64,000 bases of DNA, taken from positions 124,001 through 188,000 of the forward strand of contig NZ_JASCXI010000002.1 in the NCBI RefSeq assembly GCF_030271515.1, written 5' to 3'. The position numbers and the translations under genes are program-made. Below the pieces are notes generated by a model that saw only the letters and a list, made by a program, of their open reading frames with translations, did not search any database and was not told the DNA's origin. The DNA comes from Erythrobacter oryzae (GTDB lineage Bacteria > Pseudomonadota > Alphaproteobacteria > Sphingomonadales > Sphingomonadaceae). Positions 17,204 through 26,180 of the stretch are shown one piece after another. Every line of letters begins with the position of its first letter. Within the stretch, counting starts at the first letter, position 1.

Positions 17204-18339
17204 CTCCACTGCGCGCGTATCGCCCGCGCGAACAGCGCGCGCCGCGCCGCGCCGCCTATGGCAATCGCGAAATCGGCGAATTCGCGCCGCTCGGGCCACA
17301 GGGCGTCGGTGCCCGGATCGCAACCCGCGCCCACGTCGAAGCGGGTCAGCCCCTCGAGCGCGGCGAGTGCGGTCACCCGGCGCATCAGCAGGCGGTGCGG
17401 CGAACAGGCGGCCATCCGCGCGTCATGCGCGCAGGCAAGGCCATAGCCCCGCCCGTCGGACACGAGCCAAGCCGACATCGCGACGATCGTCTCGCCCGCG
17501 CTGAGGCTCGCCAGCCGCACCGCGCCGCGGCGATGGCCTTCGCGGACCACGCTGCGCAAGGCCTCGGGCTCCGGGCGGGCGATCCCGCCGCCGCGCTCGA
17601 GCGCGAGGAAGGCGGCGAGCCACGGCTCGCAATCGCCCGCGCGGTTATGCAGCGCGAGCCGCACCGGGCCGAGGCGGGCGGCGAGCCGCTCCTCGAGCTG
17701 CGTCAGGCGTTTTTCGAACACCTCGGCCGCGCGCGGGTCGCCCGGTCGGCCGGCAATCCGCGCACGGCGCAGGGTGCCCGGCCCGCGGTGGATGAGGCGG
17801 CCCTGCTCGGCGCACAGATCGGCGAGGGCTAGCGTCGCTGGATCGTCGAGCGGGAGACTGCGCGCGATGAGGCCCGCGGCCATGCCGGGGCGCTGGTCGA
17901 GCCGGGCGAGCAGCGCCGCCCAGAAGGCGCGCTCGCTCCCCGGGCGCAGCAGCGGGGTGCCGATCCCGCCGACCGGGCAATGCCAGCTGCGCAGCACCGG
18001 CAAGGGCGATCGGGGGGCGAGAAGGCCGGGGCCCAGCGGCAGCGCGCCGAGCCAGTCGCCCGCCGCGCCCTCGACCACGGCAAGGCGCAAGCTTTGTCCG
18101 GCGCGGACAAAGGCAGGCGCCATCAGCCAGTCGGCGGCAAAGACATTGCCCGGCGCGGCCTCGCGGCCGAGCGCGGCCCAGCGCTGGAAGTCGGGCATGG
18201 CGAGCCGGTCGGCGCGCAGCAGCCCGACGCGCAGCCGTTCGTCCCCCGGGGCGGGGGCGGGACCAAGGCGCACGCCCGGGCGCACGCGCCCATCGCGCGC
18301 GGCATCGGCCGGCACCGAGATGGGGTCGATCAGCGACAT
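17200..18339 (-). CDS. GNAT-superfamily acyltransferase (BioF2/CelD-like)
   Basis: 379 residues. It resembles the double-GNAT acetyltransferase family annotated in cellulose and exopolysaccharide clusters. Recognisable parts are FQRWAALGREAAPGNVFAADWLMAPAF (N-half), VVREGHRRGAVRLASLSAGETIVAMS in the C-half acyl-CoA domain, and DARMAACSPHRLLMRRVTALA with FDVGAGCDPGTDALW. No signal peptide or membrane segment is seen. Its 3' end overlaps the convergent SLOG-like gene by 4 bp. The substrate is unknown; transfer of an acyl or amino-acyl group to a surface polymer is a family-based guess. Confidence 0.72.
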   Translation of the reverse strand: MSLIDPISVPADAARDGRVRPGVRLGPAPAPGDERLRVGLLRADRLAMPDFQRWAALGREAAPGNVFAADWLMAPAFVRAGQSLRLAVVEGAAGDWLGALPLGPGLLAPRSPLPVLRSWHCPVGGIGTPLLRPGSERAFWAALLARLDQRPGMAAGLIARSLPLDDPATLALADLCAEQGRLIHRGPGTLRRARIAGRPGDPRAAEVFEKRLTQLEERLAARLGPVRLALHNRAGDCEPWLAAFLALERGGGIARPEPEALRSVVREGHRRGAVRLASLSAGETIVAMSAWLVSDGRGYGLACAHDARMAACSPHRLLMRRVTALAALEGLTRFDVGAGCDPGTDALWPERREFADFAIAIGGAARRALFARAIRAQWS

Positions 18340-18451
18340 GATTGCGGCCCTGTGCGAGAAACCCTGCTCGAATACTCGCAGGTTTACGCTAGATCGGGTG
18401 AAAGGCCGGTTAACGCTGTGATTTGGCCGACAATTTTTCCCGAGGCCGGTG

Positions 18452-20287
18452 TCAGTAGCCGCTTGCCTGCCCGTCCTTCCGCATCTCGGTCGCGCCGGTG
18501 TAGACGCCGCTCACGGGATCGCGCGCGATCGCCTGATAGCCGCCGAAGGGGATGCCGGTGGTCTCGACCTCGACCTTGTGACCCATCGCCCGCAGGGCCT
18601 CGACCGTGGCTGCGGGGATGCCCGGTTCGACCTGCAACACGCCGAGCATGTCGACGGGCGCGGTGTCGGCGGGGCTTCCTGCCAGCGCATCGGTCGGCTG
18701 GCGCCCGCCATCGTGGTGGAGCCGCGCCGCATCGCCCGCCTCCTGCAGGTTCATGCCGTAGTCGACGAGGTTGACCAGCACCTGCACATGCCCCTGCGGC
18801 TGCATCCCGCCGCCCATCAGCCCGAAGCTCGCCCAGGGCTTGCCGTCCTTGCGGATGAAGGCCGGGATGATGGTCTGGAACGGCCGCTTGGCGGGGGCAT
18901 AGGCGTTGGGGTGCGCGGGATCGAGGCTGTAGAGCTCGCCCCGGTCCTGGAACATGAAGCCGAGCCCGTCGGGCACCAGCCCGCCGCCCATGCCGCGATA
19001 GTTCGACTGGATCAGGCTCACCATCATCCCCGAGCTGTCGGCGACGGTCATGTAGGTGGTGTCGCCCTCGCCCTCGAGCTTGGGAGCGATGAGGGCACCG
19101 GGGCTGAAGGCGGGGGTGGCCTTGGCCGGGTCGATCAGGGCGAAGCGCTGCTTGCCGTATTCGTCGGAGAGCAGCTCCGCCGGGGTCTTCGCAAAGGCCG
19201 GGTCGGCATAGAAGCGCGCGGCATCCTCGAAGGCGAGGCGCTTGGCTTCGGTGATGTAGTGGAGCACCTCGGGGCTGCCGCGCTCCCATTGGGCGAGGTC
19301 TACGTTCTTGAGAATGTTGACCATCTGGAGCGCCGCGAAGCCTTGCGAGTTGGGCGGCAGCTCGCACAGCTCGTAGCCCTGGCGATAGGCGACGCAGGCG
19401 ACGTCCACCCATTCGCTGCGGTGCGCGGCGAAATCGGCGAGGGTGAAGGCGCTGCCCTGCCGTTGCAGGTAGTCGACCATCACCTTGGCAAGCCGGCCCT
19501 CGTAGAAGGCATCGCGCCCTCCGGTGGCGATGGTCTCGAGCGTGTTCGCCAGATCGGGGTTGCGGAACATCTCGCCGGGCCGGGGCGCGCGGCCGCCCGC
19601 GAACCACACCTTGCGCGCGTTCTCGAACTCGAACGGGGTGGTCTTCAACTGGCGCTCGTAATTCTTCAGCCCACGGTCGAGATACATCGCGATCACCGGC
19701 GCAACCGGGTGCCCCTCGCGCGCATAGCGGATCGCAGGCGCGAGCACCTCGGCCATCGGCAGCTTGCCGTATTTCGCGTGAAGTTCGAACCACGCGTCGA
19801 CCGTGCCGGGGATGGTGACGGGCAGCGGCCCGACCGGCGGCAGGCTGGTCGCGCCCTTGGGGAGCTTGGCCTTGAGCTGCTCCAGCGTCTGGCCCGAGGG
19901 CGAGCGGCCCGATCCATTGAGGCCGACGAAATCGCCGCTCGAGGGATCCCAGACGATCGCGAAGAGATCGCCGCCGATGCCGTTGCCGGTGGGCTCCATC
20001 AGCCCGAGCGCCGCGTTGGCGGCAATGGCGGCATCGACCGCCGAGCCGCCCTGCTTGAGGATGTCGAGCGCGATCTGGGTCGCGAGCGGATGCGCGGTCG
20101 CGGCCATGCCATTGGGCGCGACGACCGGAGAGCGGCTCCACTCCGCCCCCACCGGCCGTGCGCCGGGGCCGATGCCCTGCGTCGCTTGCGGTGTGGTGTC
20201 GGCGGGGTTGGGGGCGCTGTCCTGCGCAGCGAGCGGCAGGGCGACGAGGGCGGAGGCGGCGAGCGCGAGGGGAGCAAGTTTCAGCAT
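18452..20287 (-). CDS. ggt: gamma-glutamyltransferase
   Basis: 611 residues. MLKLAPLALAASALVALPLAAQD is a signal peptide, so the enzyme acts in the periplasm, hydrolysing or transferring the gamma-glutamyl group of glutathione. VVAPNGMAATAHPLATQIALDIL and GGSAVDAAIAANAALG mark the large subunit. The autocatalytic cleavage/nucleophile threonine lies in GDTTYMTVADSSG, and MGGGL and FGLMGGGMQPQGHVQ are in the small subunit. The length is normal. A reading extended to 20671 crosses repeat and terminator sequence and is rejected. Single-gene unit. Confidence 0.93.
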   Translation of the reverse strand: MLKLAPLALAASALVALPLAAQDSAPNPADTTPQATQGIGPGARPVGAEWSRSPVVAPNGMAATAHPLATQIALDILKQGGSAVDAAIAANAALGLMEPTGNGIGGDLFAIVWDPSSGDFVGLNGSGRSPSGQTLEQLKAKLPKGATSLPPVGPLPVTIPGTVDAWFELHAKYGKLPMAEVLAPAIRYAREGHPVAPVIAMYLDRGLKNYERQLKTTPFEFENARKVWFAGGRAPRPGEMFRNPDLANTLETIATGGRDAFYEGRLAKVMVDYLQRQGSAFTLADFAAHRSEWVDVACVAYRQGYELCELPPNSQGFAALQMVNILKNVDLAQWERGSPEVLHYITEAKRLAFEDAARFYADPAFAKTPAELLSDEYGKQRFALIDPAKATPAFSPGALIAPKLEGEGDTTYMTVADSSGMMVSLIQSNYRGMGGGLVPDGLGFMFQDRGELYSLDPAHPNAYAPAKRPFQTIIPAFIRKDGKPWASFGLMGGGMQPQGHVQVLVNLVDYGMNLQEAGDAARLHHDGGRQPTDALAGSPADTAPVDMLGVLQVEPGIPAATVEALRAMGHKVEVETTGIPFGGYQAIARDPVSGVYTGATEMRKDGQASGY

Positions 20288-20351
20288 GAGCCGCACCCTA
20301 ACTCCCGCGCTGTCCGGTGCAAGCGCCCGTGCGCGGTGTGGCGTTGCTGGC

Positions 20352-20416
20352 GAGGCCTTTCGGCCTCGCGCGTGGCCGCTGGCGGGGGCCCCTCGGCTGC
20401 GCCATCGGGGGCCCCA
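20352..20416. repeat. interspersed repeat, copy B (core only)
   Basis: GAGGCC-TTTC-GGCCTC forms a small hairpin, followed by the CGTGGCCGCTGGCGG core (to 20385) and a GGCCCC...GGGGCC pair. Both blocks are also present in copy A at 2.3 kb. The bounding CCCTCC-type hairpins of the other copies are absent. Confidence 0.65.
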
Positions 20417-20436
20417 CCCGCGCCCTGGGAAAAGCA

Positions 20437-20470
20437 GAAGGGCCCCCGGCGTTGCCGCCGGAGGCCCTTC
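20437..20470 (-). terminator. strong hairpin terminator after katG
   Basis: Two 15-nt arms (20437-20451, 20456-20470), starting GAAGGGCC and ending GGCCCTTC, pair with one mismatch around a 4-base loop. It lies 24 bp past the katG stop on the minus strand and is followed by TTCTGCTTTT, an imperfect T-run. Confidence 0.7.
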
Positions 20471-20493
20471 GTTCCTCGTTCCGCAGGTGCGGA

Positions 20494-22713
20494 TCAGGCG
20501 TGATACTTGGCCCAGGTCACGTCGAAGCGGTCGGCGTTCATCACCTTGTTCCAGGCCGAGATGAAGTCGCACACGAACTTGCCCTCGTTCCCGCTCTCGG
20601 CATAGACCTCGGCCTGCGCGCGCAGGATCGAGTTGGAGCCGAAGACGAGATCGGTGCGGGTCGCGCGCCACTTTTCCTCGCCCGTCGCACGGTCGACGCC
20701 GACATATTCCTCGTCCCCCGAGTCATCGACCGGCGACCACTTGGTCCCCATGCCGAGCAGGTTGCGGAAGAAGTCGGGGGTGAGCTTGCCCGGGGTTTCG
20801 GTCAGCACGCCGATGCGGTGGCCGTGGTGCGCGTGATCGCTCACCGCGCCCAGCGCCCGCATCCCGCCGACCAGCACGGTCATCTCGGGGATCGACAGGC
20901 CGAGCAGGTGTGCCCGGTCGATCAGCATTTCCTCGGTGCGGACCTGCGCCTTGGTCTTGAGGTAGTTGCGGAAGCCGTCAGCGAAGGGCTCGAGCGGCTC
21001 GAAGCTTGCCGCGTCGGTGTGCTCTTCGGTCGCATCGCCGCGCCCGCCGAGGAAGGGCACGGTCACATCGAAGCCGGCATCCTTGGCCGCCTTCTCGACC
21101 GCTGCCGAACCTGCCAGCACGATCGCGTCCGCCATGCTGAGGCTGCCGCGATGCGCTTCGATGGTGTCGAGCACCTTGCCCAGCTCAGCCGGGTCATTGA
21201 CCGCCCACGAACGCTGCGGCTCGAGCCGGATGCGCGCGCCGTTGGCGCCGCCGCGGTGGTCCGAGTTGCGATAGGTCGAGGCCGAGGCCCAGGCCGCCTT
21301 GACCAGCTCGCGCACCGACAGGCCCGAGTTCAGGATGGCTTCCTTGAAGCGGGCGACCTCCGCATCGGAGGGCGTGGTGCCCGCCGGGACGGGGTCCTGC
21401 CAGATCAGCGTCTCTTCCGGCACTTCCGGCCCGAGGTAGCGGATCTTCGGACCCATGTCGCGGTGGCACAGCTTGAACCACGCGCGGGCGAAGGCATCGT
21501 CGAGCGCCGCCTGATCGTTCAGGAACCGCTCGGAAATCTTGCGATATTCCGGGTCGTTCTTGAGCGCCATGTCGGCGGTGGTCATCATGGTCGGCACGCG
21601 CTTGTTCGGGTCGCGCGCGTCGGGGGCCATGTCCTCCGGATCGGGGTTGATCGGAGTCCACTGGAAGGCGCCCGCGGGGCTCTTCACCAGCTCGAAATCG
21701 TACTTGAACAGCAGCCGGAAGTAGTCGTTGCCCCACTGGGTCGGGTTCGGCGTCCACGCGCCCTCGATCCCCGAGGTGGTGATGTTGCCCGCGGCGATCT
21801 CCTCGGCATCGTTGAGCCAGCCGAAGCCCATCAGGTGGAGGTCCTCGCTCTCCGGAGCGCCGCCGAAGGTGTCGGCGGGGTGCGCGCCGTGGGCCTTGCC
21901 GAAGGCGTGGCCGCCGGCGGTGAGCGCGACGGTTTCCTCGTCGTTCATCGCCATGCGCGCGAAGGTCTCGCGCATGTCGCGGGCCATGCCCTCGGGGTCA
22001 TGCGGGTTGCCCTGCGGGCCTTCGGGGTTGACGTAGATCAGCCCCATCTGGATCGCGGCGAGCGGGTTTTCGAGTGCACGGCCTTCCTTGGGGTGGATGC
22101 GGGTGGGGACGCCTTCGTTGACCCACTGCTCTTCGGTGCCCCAGTAGACGCTCTCAGGCTCGAAAACGTCGGTACGGCCACCGCCGAAGCCGAACACGGG
22201 ACCGCCCATGCTCTCGATCGCGACATTGCCGGCGAGGATGAAAAGGTCGGCCCAGCTGATGTTCTTGCCGTATTTCTGCTTGATCGGCCACAGCAGGCGG
22301 CGGGCCTTGTCGAGGTTGCCGTTGTCGGGCCAGGAGTTGAGCGGGGCAAAGCGCTGCTGGCCGCTGTTGCCGCCGCCGCGCCCGTCACCGGTGCGGTAGG
22401 TGCCCGCCGCGTGCCACGCCATGCGGATGAAGAAGGGACCGTAGTGGCCGTAGTCCGCCGGCCACCAGGGCTGGCTGTCGGTCATCAGCGCGGTGAGATC
22501 GGCCTTCAGCGCCTTGTAGTCGAGCGCGTTGAACGCCTCGGCATAGTCGAAGTCCTCGCCATAGGGATTGGCGCTCTTGCCGCCTTCCTTGAGAATGTCG
22601 ACCTGCAGCGCCTGCGGCCACCAGTCGCGGTTGGTGCGGCCCAGCAGGTTGCGCAGATCCACGCTGCCGTGGAACGGGCAACCCCCGCTCATCTCTCCGG
22701 TTTTTGCGTCCAT
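20494..22713 (-). CDS. katG: catalase-peroxidase
   Basis: 739 residues, the normal length for a bifunctional haem enzyme removing H2O2. The distal site is [19 protein letters not shown] (Arg, Trp, His) and the proximal His is in [15 protein letters not shown]. The Tyr of the Met-Tyr-Trp adduct is in [12 protein letters not shown]. The C-terminal duplicated peroxidase-like domain is present ([21 protein letters not shown]). No signal peptide is seen, so it is cytoplasmic. It lies downstream of ahpF and ahpC on the same strand but behind its own terminator and promoter region. Confidence 0.97.
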   Translation of the reverse strand: MDAKTGEMSGGCPFHGSVDLRNLLGRTNRDWWPQALQVDILKEGGKSANPYGEDFDYAEAFNALDYKALKADLTALMTDSQPWWPADYGHYGPFFIRMAWHAAGTYRTGDGRGGGNSGQQRFAPLNSWPDNGNLDKARRLLWPIKQKYGKNISWADLFILAGNVAIESMGGPVFGFGGGRTDVFEPESVYWGTEEQWVNEGVPTRIHPKEGRALENPLAAIQMGLIYVNPEGPQGNPHDPEGMARDMRETFARMAMNDEETVALTAGGHAFGKAHGAHPADTFGGAPESEDLHLMGFGWLNDAEEIAAGNITTSGIEGAWTPNPTQWGNDYFRLLFKYDFELVKSPAGAFQWTPINPDPEDMAPDARDPNKRVPTMMTTADMALKNDPEYRKISERFLNDQAALDDAFARAWFKLCHRDMGPKIRYLGPEVPEETLIWQDPVPAGTTPSDAEVARFKEAILNSGLSVRELVKAAWASASTYRNSDHRGGANGARIRLEPQRSWAVNDPAELGKVLDTIEAHRGSLSMADAIVLAGSAAVEKAAKDAGFDVTVPFLGGRGDATEEHTDAASFEPLEPFADGFRNYLKTKAQVRTEEMLIDRAHLLGLSIPEMTVLVGGMRALGAVSDHAHHGHRIGVLTETPGKLTPDFFRNLLGMGTKWSPVDDSGDEEYVGVDRATGEEKWRATRTDLVFGSNSILRAQAEVYAESGNEGKFVCDFISAWNKVMNADRFDVTWAKYHA

Positions 22714-22874
22714 GATAGTCTCTCCTCTGACATGGCGAAATGCAGACTCGCGTCGCTGCCGCGTAGCCTATGGGGAGAGAATGACGCTTTCAGGAACTTG
22801 CGTCCAATCGATTAATGCGCGTTTTTTGATTGAGCGGGGCGATTAGTGAGGAGTGGCGAGCGGGCACAAAAAAG
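22714..22874 (-). promoter_or_regulatory. katG promoter region with a motif shared with ahpC
   Basis: No gene is present. CGCGTTTTTTGATTGA at 22818-22833 resembles ATCGCTTTTTTCAATCA upstream of ahpC (25498-25514): a CGC/CGT, a run of six T, then SAWTSA. A common peroxide-responsive regulator (OxyR type) is a reasonable guess. No canonical four-part OxyR site was made out. Confidence 0.4.
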
Positions 22875-22898
22875 CCCCCTCCTCTTCAGAGGAGGGGG
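22868..22898 (-). terminator. Rho-independent terminator between ahpF and katG
   Basis: An 11-bp perfect stem (CCCCCTCCTCT with AGAGGAGGGGG, 22875-22898) is followed on the minus strand by six T (22868-22873). It is also the outer hairpin of interspersed repeat copy D. Confidence 0.85.
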
Positions 22899-23014
22899 TT
22901 GGGGGTGGTGGCGCGGCGCGAAGCGTCGCGCTCTGCGGCATTCACCACCCCGCTGCGACTAGGCCCGGATCAAGTCCGGGCCAAGTCTCGCGGCCCTCCT
23001 CTCAAGAGGAGGGC
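22875..23014. repeat. interspersed hairpin repeat, copy D
   Basis: It is bounded by two near-identical hairpins, 22875-22898 and 22993-23014, whose shared arm is CCCTCCTCT. The inside contains GGGGTGGTG facing CACCACCCC and a CCCGGA/TCCGGG hairpin. The layout matches copies A and C (hairpin, then GGTTGGGGGTGG, then hairpin), but the middle sequence differs. It fills the ahpF-katG gap. Confidence 0.7.
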
Positions 23015-23024
23015 GGACTGTGCC

Positions 23025-24614
23025 TCAAGCCGCCTGCGCCACCTCTTCCACCGGCTCGTTGCGGATCAGGAAGTCGAACGCCCCCAGACCCGCCTTCGCG
23101 CCTTCGCCCATGGCAACGACGATCTGCTTGTGCGGCACGGTGGTGCAATCGCCCGCGGCGTAGATGCCGGGAATGTTGGTCGCGCCGTGATCGTCGATCA
23201 CGATCTCGCCGAACCTGCTGAGCTCGAGCCCGGTCTCGCGCAGCCATTCGGTGTTGGGGACGAGGCCGATCTGGACGAACACGCCTTCCAGCGCGATCCG
23301 GCGTTCCTCGCCATTGGCGCGGTTCTTGACCACGAGGCCGTTCACACGGGTGCCGTCACCCAGCACTTCGGTGGTCTGGCCGTTGGTGACGATCTCGACA
23401 TTCGGCATCGAGCGCAGCTTGCGCTGGAGCACCTCGTCGGCGCGCAGCTTGGTGTCGAACTCGATCAGGGTGACGTGGCCGACGATCCCGGCAAGGTCGA
23501 TCGCCGCCTCGACGCCCGAATTGCCGCCGCCGATCACCGCGATGCGCTTGCCCTTGAACAGCGGGCCGTCGCAGTGCGGGCAGTAGGCCACGCCCTTGTT
23601 GCGATACTCCGCCTCGCCCGGCACGCCGAGGTTGCGCCAGCGCGCGCCGGTGGAGAGGATCAGCGAGCGGGCCTTGAGGGTCGCGCCATTGGCCATCACC
23701 ACCTCGTGATAGCCGCCGACGTCCTTCGCCGCGCGCAGTTCCACCGCGCGGGCGAGGTCCATCAGGTCGATCTCGTATTCGCCGACGTGCTTCTTCAGGC
23801 TGTCGGTGAGCTTCGGGCCTTCGGTGTAGGGCGTGCCGGGGAGGTTCTCGATCCCGAGCGTGTCCATCAGCTGCCCGCCGAAGCGCTCCGCCGCGATGCC
23901 GGTGCGGAAACCCTTGCGCGCGGTATAGACCGCCGCCGCCGCGCCCGCCGGGCCGCCGCCGATCACCAGCACTTCGAAGGGCGCCTTGGCGGCGAGCTTC
24001 TCCGCCTGCTTCGCGTCGGCATTCTTGTCCAGCTTGGCGAGGATCTCGGCGAGTTCCATCTTGCCGTTGTAGAAGGGCTCGCCGTTGAGGAAGGTCGCAG
24101 GCACCGCCATGATGTCGCGGCGCTCGACTTCGTCCTGGAAGGTGCCGCCTTCGATCAGGGTCGCGGTGATACGCGGGTTTTCGAGCGCCATCAGCGTCAG
24201 CGCCTGCACCACGTCGGGGCAGTTGTGGCAGCTGAGCGAGAAGAACATCTCGAAGTGATAATCGCCCTCCAGCGCGCGGACCTGCTCGATCAGGTCGGCA
24301 TCGACCTTGGGCGGGTGGCCACCGGCCCACAGCAGGGCGAGCACCAGCGACGTGAATTCGTGGCCCATCGGCAGACCGGCAAAACGCACCCACTTCTCCG
24401 CATCGCTTGCGCGGCGGATGACGAAGCTGGGCTTCCTCGCATCGGTCCCGTCAAAGCGCGCAGTGACGAGGTCGTGCAGCGAGGCGATCTGCTCGATCAG
24501 CGCGCGCGTCTGGCGCGACTTCTCGCTGTCATCGAGCGAGGCGATCAGTTCCACGCCCTCGCGAAGATTGCCGAGATAGGTCTTGAGCTGGGCCTGCATG
24601 GCAGCATCGAGCAT
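23025..24614 (-). CDS. ahpF: alkyl hydroperoxide reductase subunit F
   Basis: 529 residues. This NADH-dependent flavoprotein recycles AhpC. The N-terminal tandem thioredoxin-like domain carries CHNC ([10 protein letters not shown], about residue 130). The FAD domain begins [20 protein letters not shown], the NAD domain has [16 protein letters not shown], the second redox pair is CPHC (AYCPHCDG) and [21 protein letters not shown] closes the FAD site. The ATG at 24614 has a GGAGG site. The unusual order is ahpC upstream, a 218-bp spacer with inverted repeats, then ahpF. Confidence 0.96.
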   Translation of the reverse strand: MLDAAMQAQLKTYLGNLREGVELIASLDDSEKSRQTRALIEQIASLHDLVTARFDGTDARKPSFVIRRASDAEKWVRFAGLPMGHEFTSLVLALLWAGGHPPKVDADLIEQVRALEGDYHFEMFFSLSCHNCPDVVQALTLMALENPRITATLIEGGTFQDEVERRDIMAVPATFLNGEPFYNGKMELAEILAKLDKNADAKQAEKLAAKAPFEVLVIGGGPAGAAAAVYTARKGFRTGIAAERFGGQLMDTLGIENLPGTPYTEGPKLTDSLKKHVGEYEIDLMDLARAVELRAAKDVGGYHEVVMANGATLKARSLILSTGARWRNLGVPGEAEYRNKGVAYCPHCDGPLFKGKRIAVIGGGNSGVEAAIDLAGIVGHVTLIEFDTKLRADEVLQRKLRSMPNVEIVTNGQTTEVLGDGTRVNGLVVKNRANGEERRIALEGVFVQIGLVPNTEWLRETGLELSRFGEIVIDDHGATNIPGIYAAGDCTTVPHKQIVVAMGEGAKAGLGAFDFLIRNEPVEEVAQAA

Positions 24615-24670
24615 GGGTGTCCTCCGGGCGCTGCACGCGCTCTGATAGGGGAAGAAGAGAGAGGGTAACG

Positions 24671-24733
24671 CGGGACCGGATGCCGCCGCCGCCCGCAAAG
24701 GGGGGGAGGTGGGGCGGGGGACATCCGGTCCCG
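24671..24733. repeat. 12-bp perfect inverted repeat in the ahpC-ahpF spacer
   Basis: CGGGACCGGATG (24671-24682) and CATCCGGTCCCG (24722-24733) are exact inverses, 39 bp apart, enclosing G/C-rich sequence. It could be a hairpin that processes the ahpC-ahpF message or a decayed interspersed element. Confidence 0.6.
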
Positions 24734-24774
24734 GCTACGACCCGAGGGCTCTTTGAATGGCTCTCGGGATTTTA

Positions 24775-24822
24775 CGGCCGGCGCGGGGCCGAGGGGGAGG
24801 GGGAGAAGCCCCGCGCGGCCGG
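24775..24822 (-). terminator. large GC hairpin directly after ahpC
   Basis: CGGCCGGCGCGGGGC and GCCCCGCGCGGCCGG pair with small slips around an 18-base loop. It starts 10 bp past the ahpC stop. There is no T-run on the minus strand, so attenuation between ahpC and ahpF or RNA stabilisation is as likely as termination. Confidence 0.45.
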
Positions 24823-24832
24823 TCTCGTCAGG

Positions 24833-25399
24833 TCAGATCTTGCCGACCAGATCGAGCGAGGGGGCGAGCGTGTCGCTGCCTTCTTCCCACGCCGCCGGGC
24901 AGACCTGACCGGGGTTGGCGCGCACATACTGCGCGGCCTTGATCTTGCGGGTCAGTTCGTTGGCATTGCGGCCCACGCCCTCGCAGGTGATTTCCATGAT
25001 CTGGACCACGCCGTCGGGATCGACCACGAAGGTCGCACGGTCGGCAAGCCCGGCGCCTTCACGCAGCACGCCGAAGTTGTTCGACAGCACGTGGTTCTGG
25101 TCGCCCAGGAACGGGAAGGTCAGCTTGCCGATCTTGTCCGAGGTGTCGCTCCAGGCCTTGTGGCTGAAGTGCGTGTCGGTCGAGACGGCGTAGACTTCGA
25201 CGCCCATCGCCTGGAGGGTGGCGTACTTCTCGCCCATGTCTTCCAGCTCGGTCGGGCACACGAAGGTGAAGTCGGCCGGGTAGAAAAAGAACACCGACCA
25301 CTTGCCCGCGAGATCGGCGTCGGTGACGGTGAAGAAGTCCTTGCCCTTCTGGAAGGCGGTGGCGGTGAACGGCTTGAGGGTCGAACCGATGATACCCAT
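24833..25399 (-). CDS. ahpC: alkyl hydroperoxide reductase subunit C (2-Cys peroxiredoxin)
   Basis: 188 residues, the standard AhpC length. The peroxidatic cysteine is Cys48 in DFTFVCPTE and the resolving cysteine is Cys167 in [24 protein letters not shown] and [20 protein letters not shown] are typical. It reduces H2O2 and organic peroxides in the cytoplasm with electrons from AhpF. The start at 25399 is the only methionine in front of the conserved GSTLKPF. It is first in the peroxide gene group. Confidence 0.97.
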   Translation of the reverse strand: MGIIGSTLKPFTATAFQKGKDFFTVTDADLAGKWSVFFFYPADFTFVCPTELEDMGEKYATLQAMGVEVYAVSTDTHFSHKAWSDTSDKIGKLTFPFLGDQNHVLSNNFGVLREGAGLADRATFVVDPDGVVQIMEITCEGVGRNANELTRKIKAAQYVRANPGQVCPAAWEEGSDTLAPSLDLVGKI

Positions 25400-25850
25400 G
25401 GGAGTTTGTCCTTATCCGGGTTGGTTGAGAGGAAAATCGACGCTGCCCAGATAGCGATTGCCGCGCTGCACAAAAGTGGATTGTTGCGATTGCGAAGATC
25501 GCTTTTTTCAATCAGTCTGGCGGGAACCAATCGCTTTTTCCGCCACAGTCCTGCATGGGCGGAACGCGCGCGCAATGGCTGCCGGGACTAACGCGGGGAG
25601 CTGGGTCAAACTTGCGCCGAGACGTGGCGGACGTGCTGCCAAGCGTGCAACGAACACAATCGCGCGTTGCAAAGGCACGATAAAATATCTTTAATCCTAA
25701 TTATATTACAAGAAATCCCGATTAACGCGCAACTGACCGACCCCTTCGTCATCCGCTGGAGCCAAGGGTGATTTGCGCTGCCTGCAGCGCCGTGGCATCA
25801 AAACCGGACGGGCGGGGGCACGCACAAACTCGGTAGGGAAAGACGTCCAC
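25400..25850. other. 451-bp intergenic region with ahpC promoter and an AT-rich patch
   Basis: No gene is supported. The part next to ahpC holds the ATCGCTTTTTTCAATCA motif (25498-25514) shared with katG and several CGATT/AATCG steps. A conspicuously AT-rich patch at about 25678-25715 (TAAAATATCTTTAATCC and on) stands out from the GC-rich surroundings. It may be the promoter or UP element for the small gene at 25851. The rest is featureless to me. Confidence 0.5.
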
Positions 25851-26123
25851 ATGTCCGACGAATATGCCAAGCCCGCCATCACGCCGATCGCGTTCGATTT
25901 CGACACGGCCCGGCTGGCACCCGACCAGACCGCCATCACCTTGTCGCGCAAGGACGTTCTGGGCATCGTCCAGTCGGCCTTCGAGGAACTCGGGCCAGCC
26001 AGCGAGAAGCTCATCGCGGTCAAACGCGAGGTGCTCGCCGAGGTCGCCGACGGGCGGCCAGCCCATGCCCTGCGCACCGCGATTGTGGGCGCGGCCAGGG
26101 CCCGCTGCACCTGCTGCCGCTGA
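25851..26123 (+). CDS. 90-residue protein of unknown function
   Basis: MSDEYAKPAITPIAFDFDTARL at the start is followed by a helical segment (SRKDVLGIVQSAFEELGPASEKLI) and ends in a cysteine pair, RARCTCCR. It is acidic overall and has no signal peptide. The ATG at 25851 follows GGTAGGGAAAG, a passable ribosome-binding site; an in-frame start at 25773 gives an implausible basic N-terminus. The gene stands alone ahead of the SDR gene. I do not recognise it. Confidence 0.5.
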   Translation: MSDEYAKPAITPIAFDFDTARLAPDQTAITLSRKDVLGIVQSAFEELGPASEKLIAVKREVLAEVADGRPAHALRTAIVGAARARCTCCR

Positions 26124-26180
26124 TCGCCGCAGCATCCGCACCCCCTTGCGCGGCGCACGCGGATCGTTAGCTGAGAGGCC

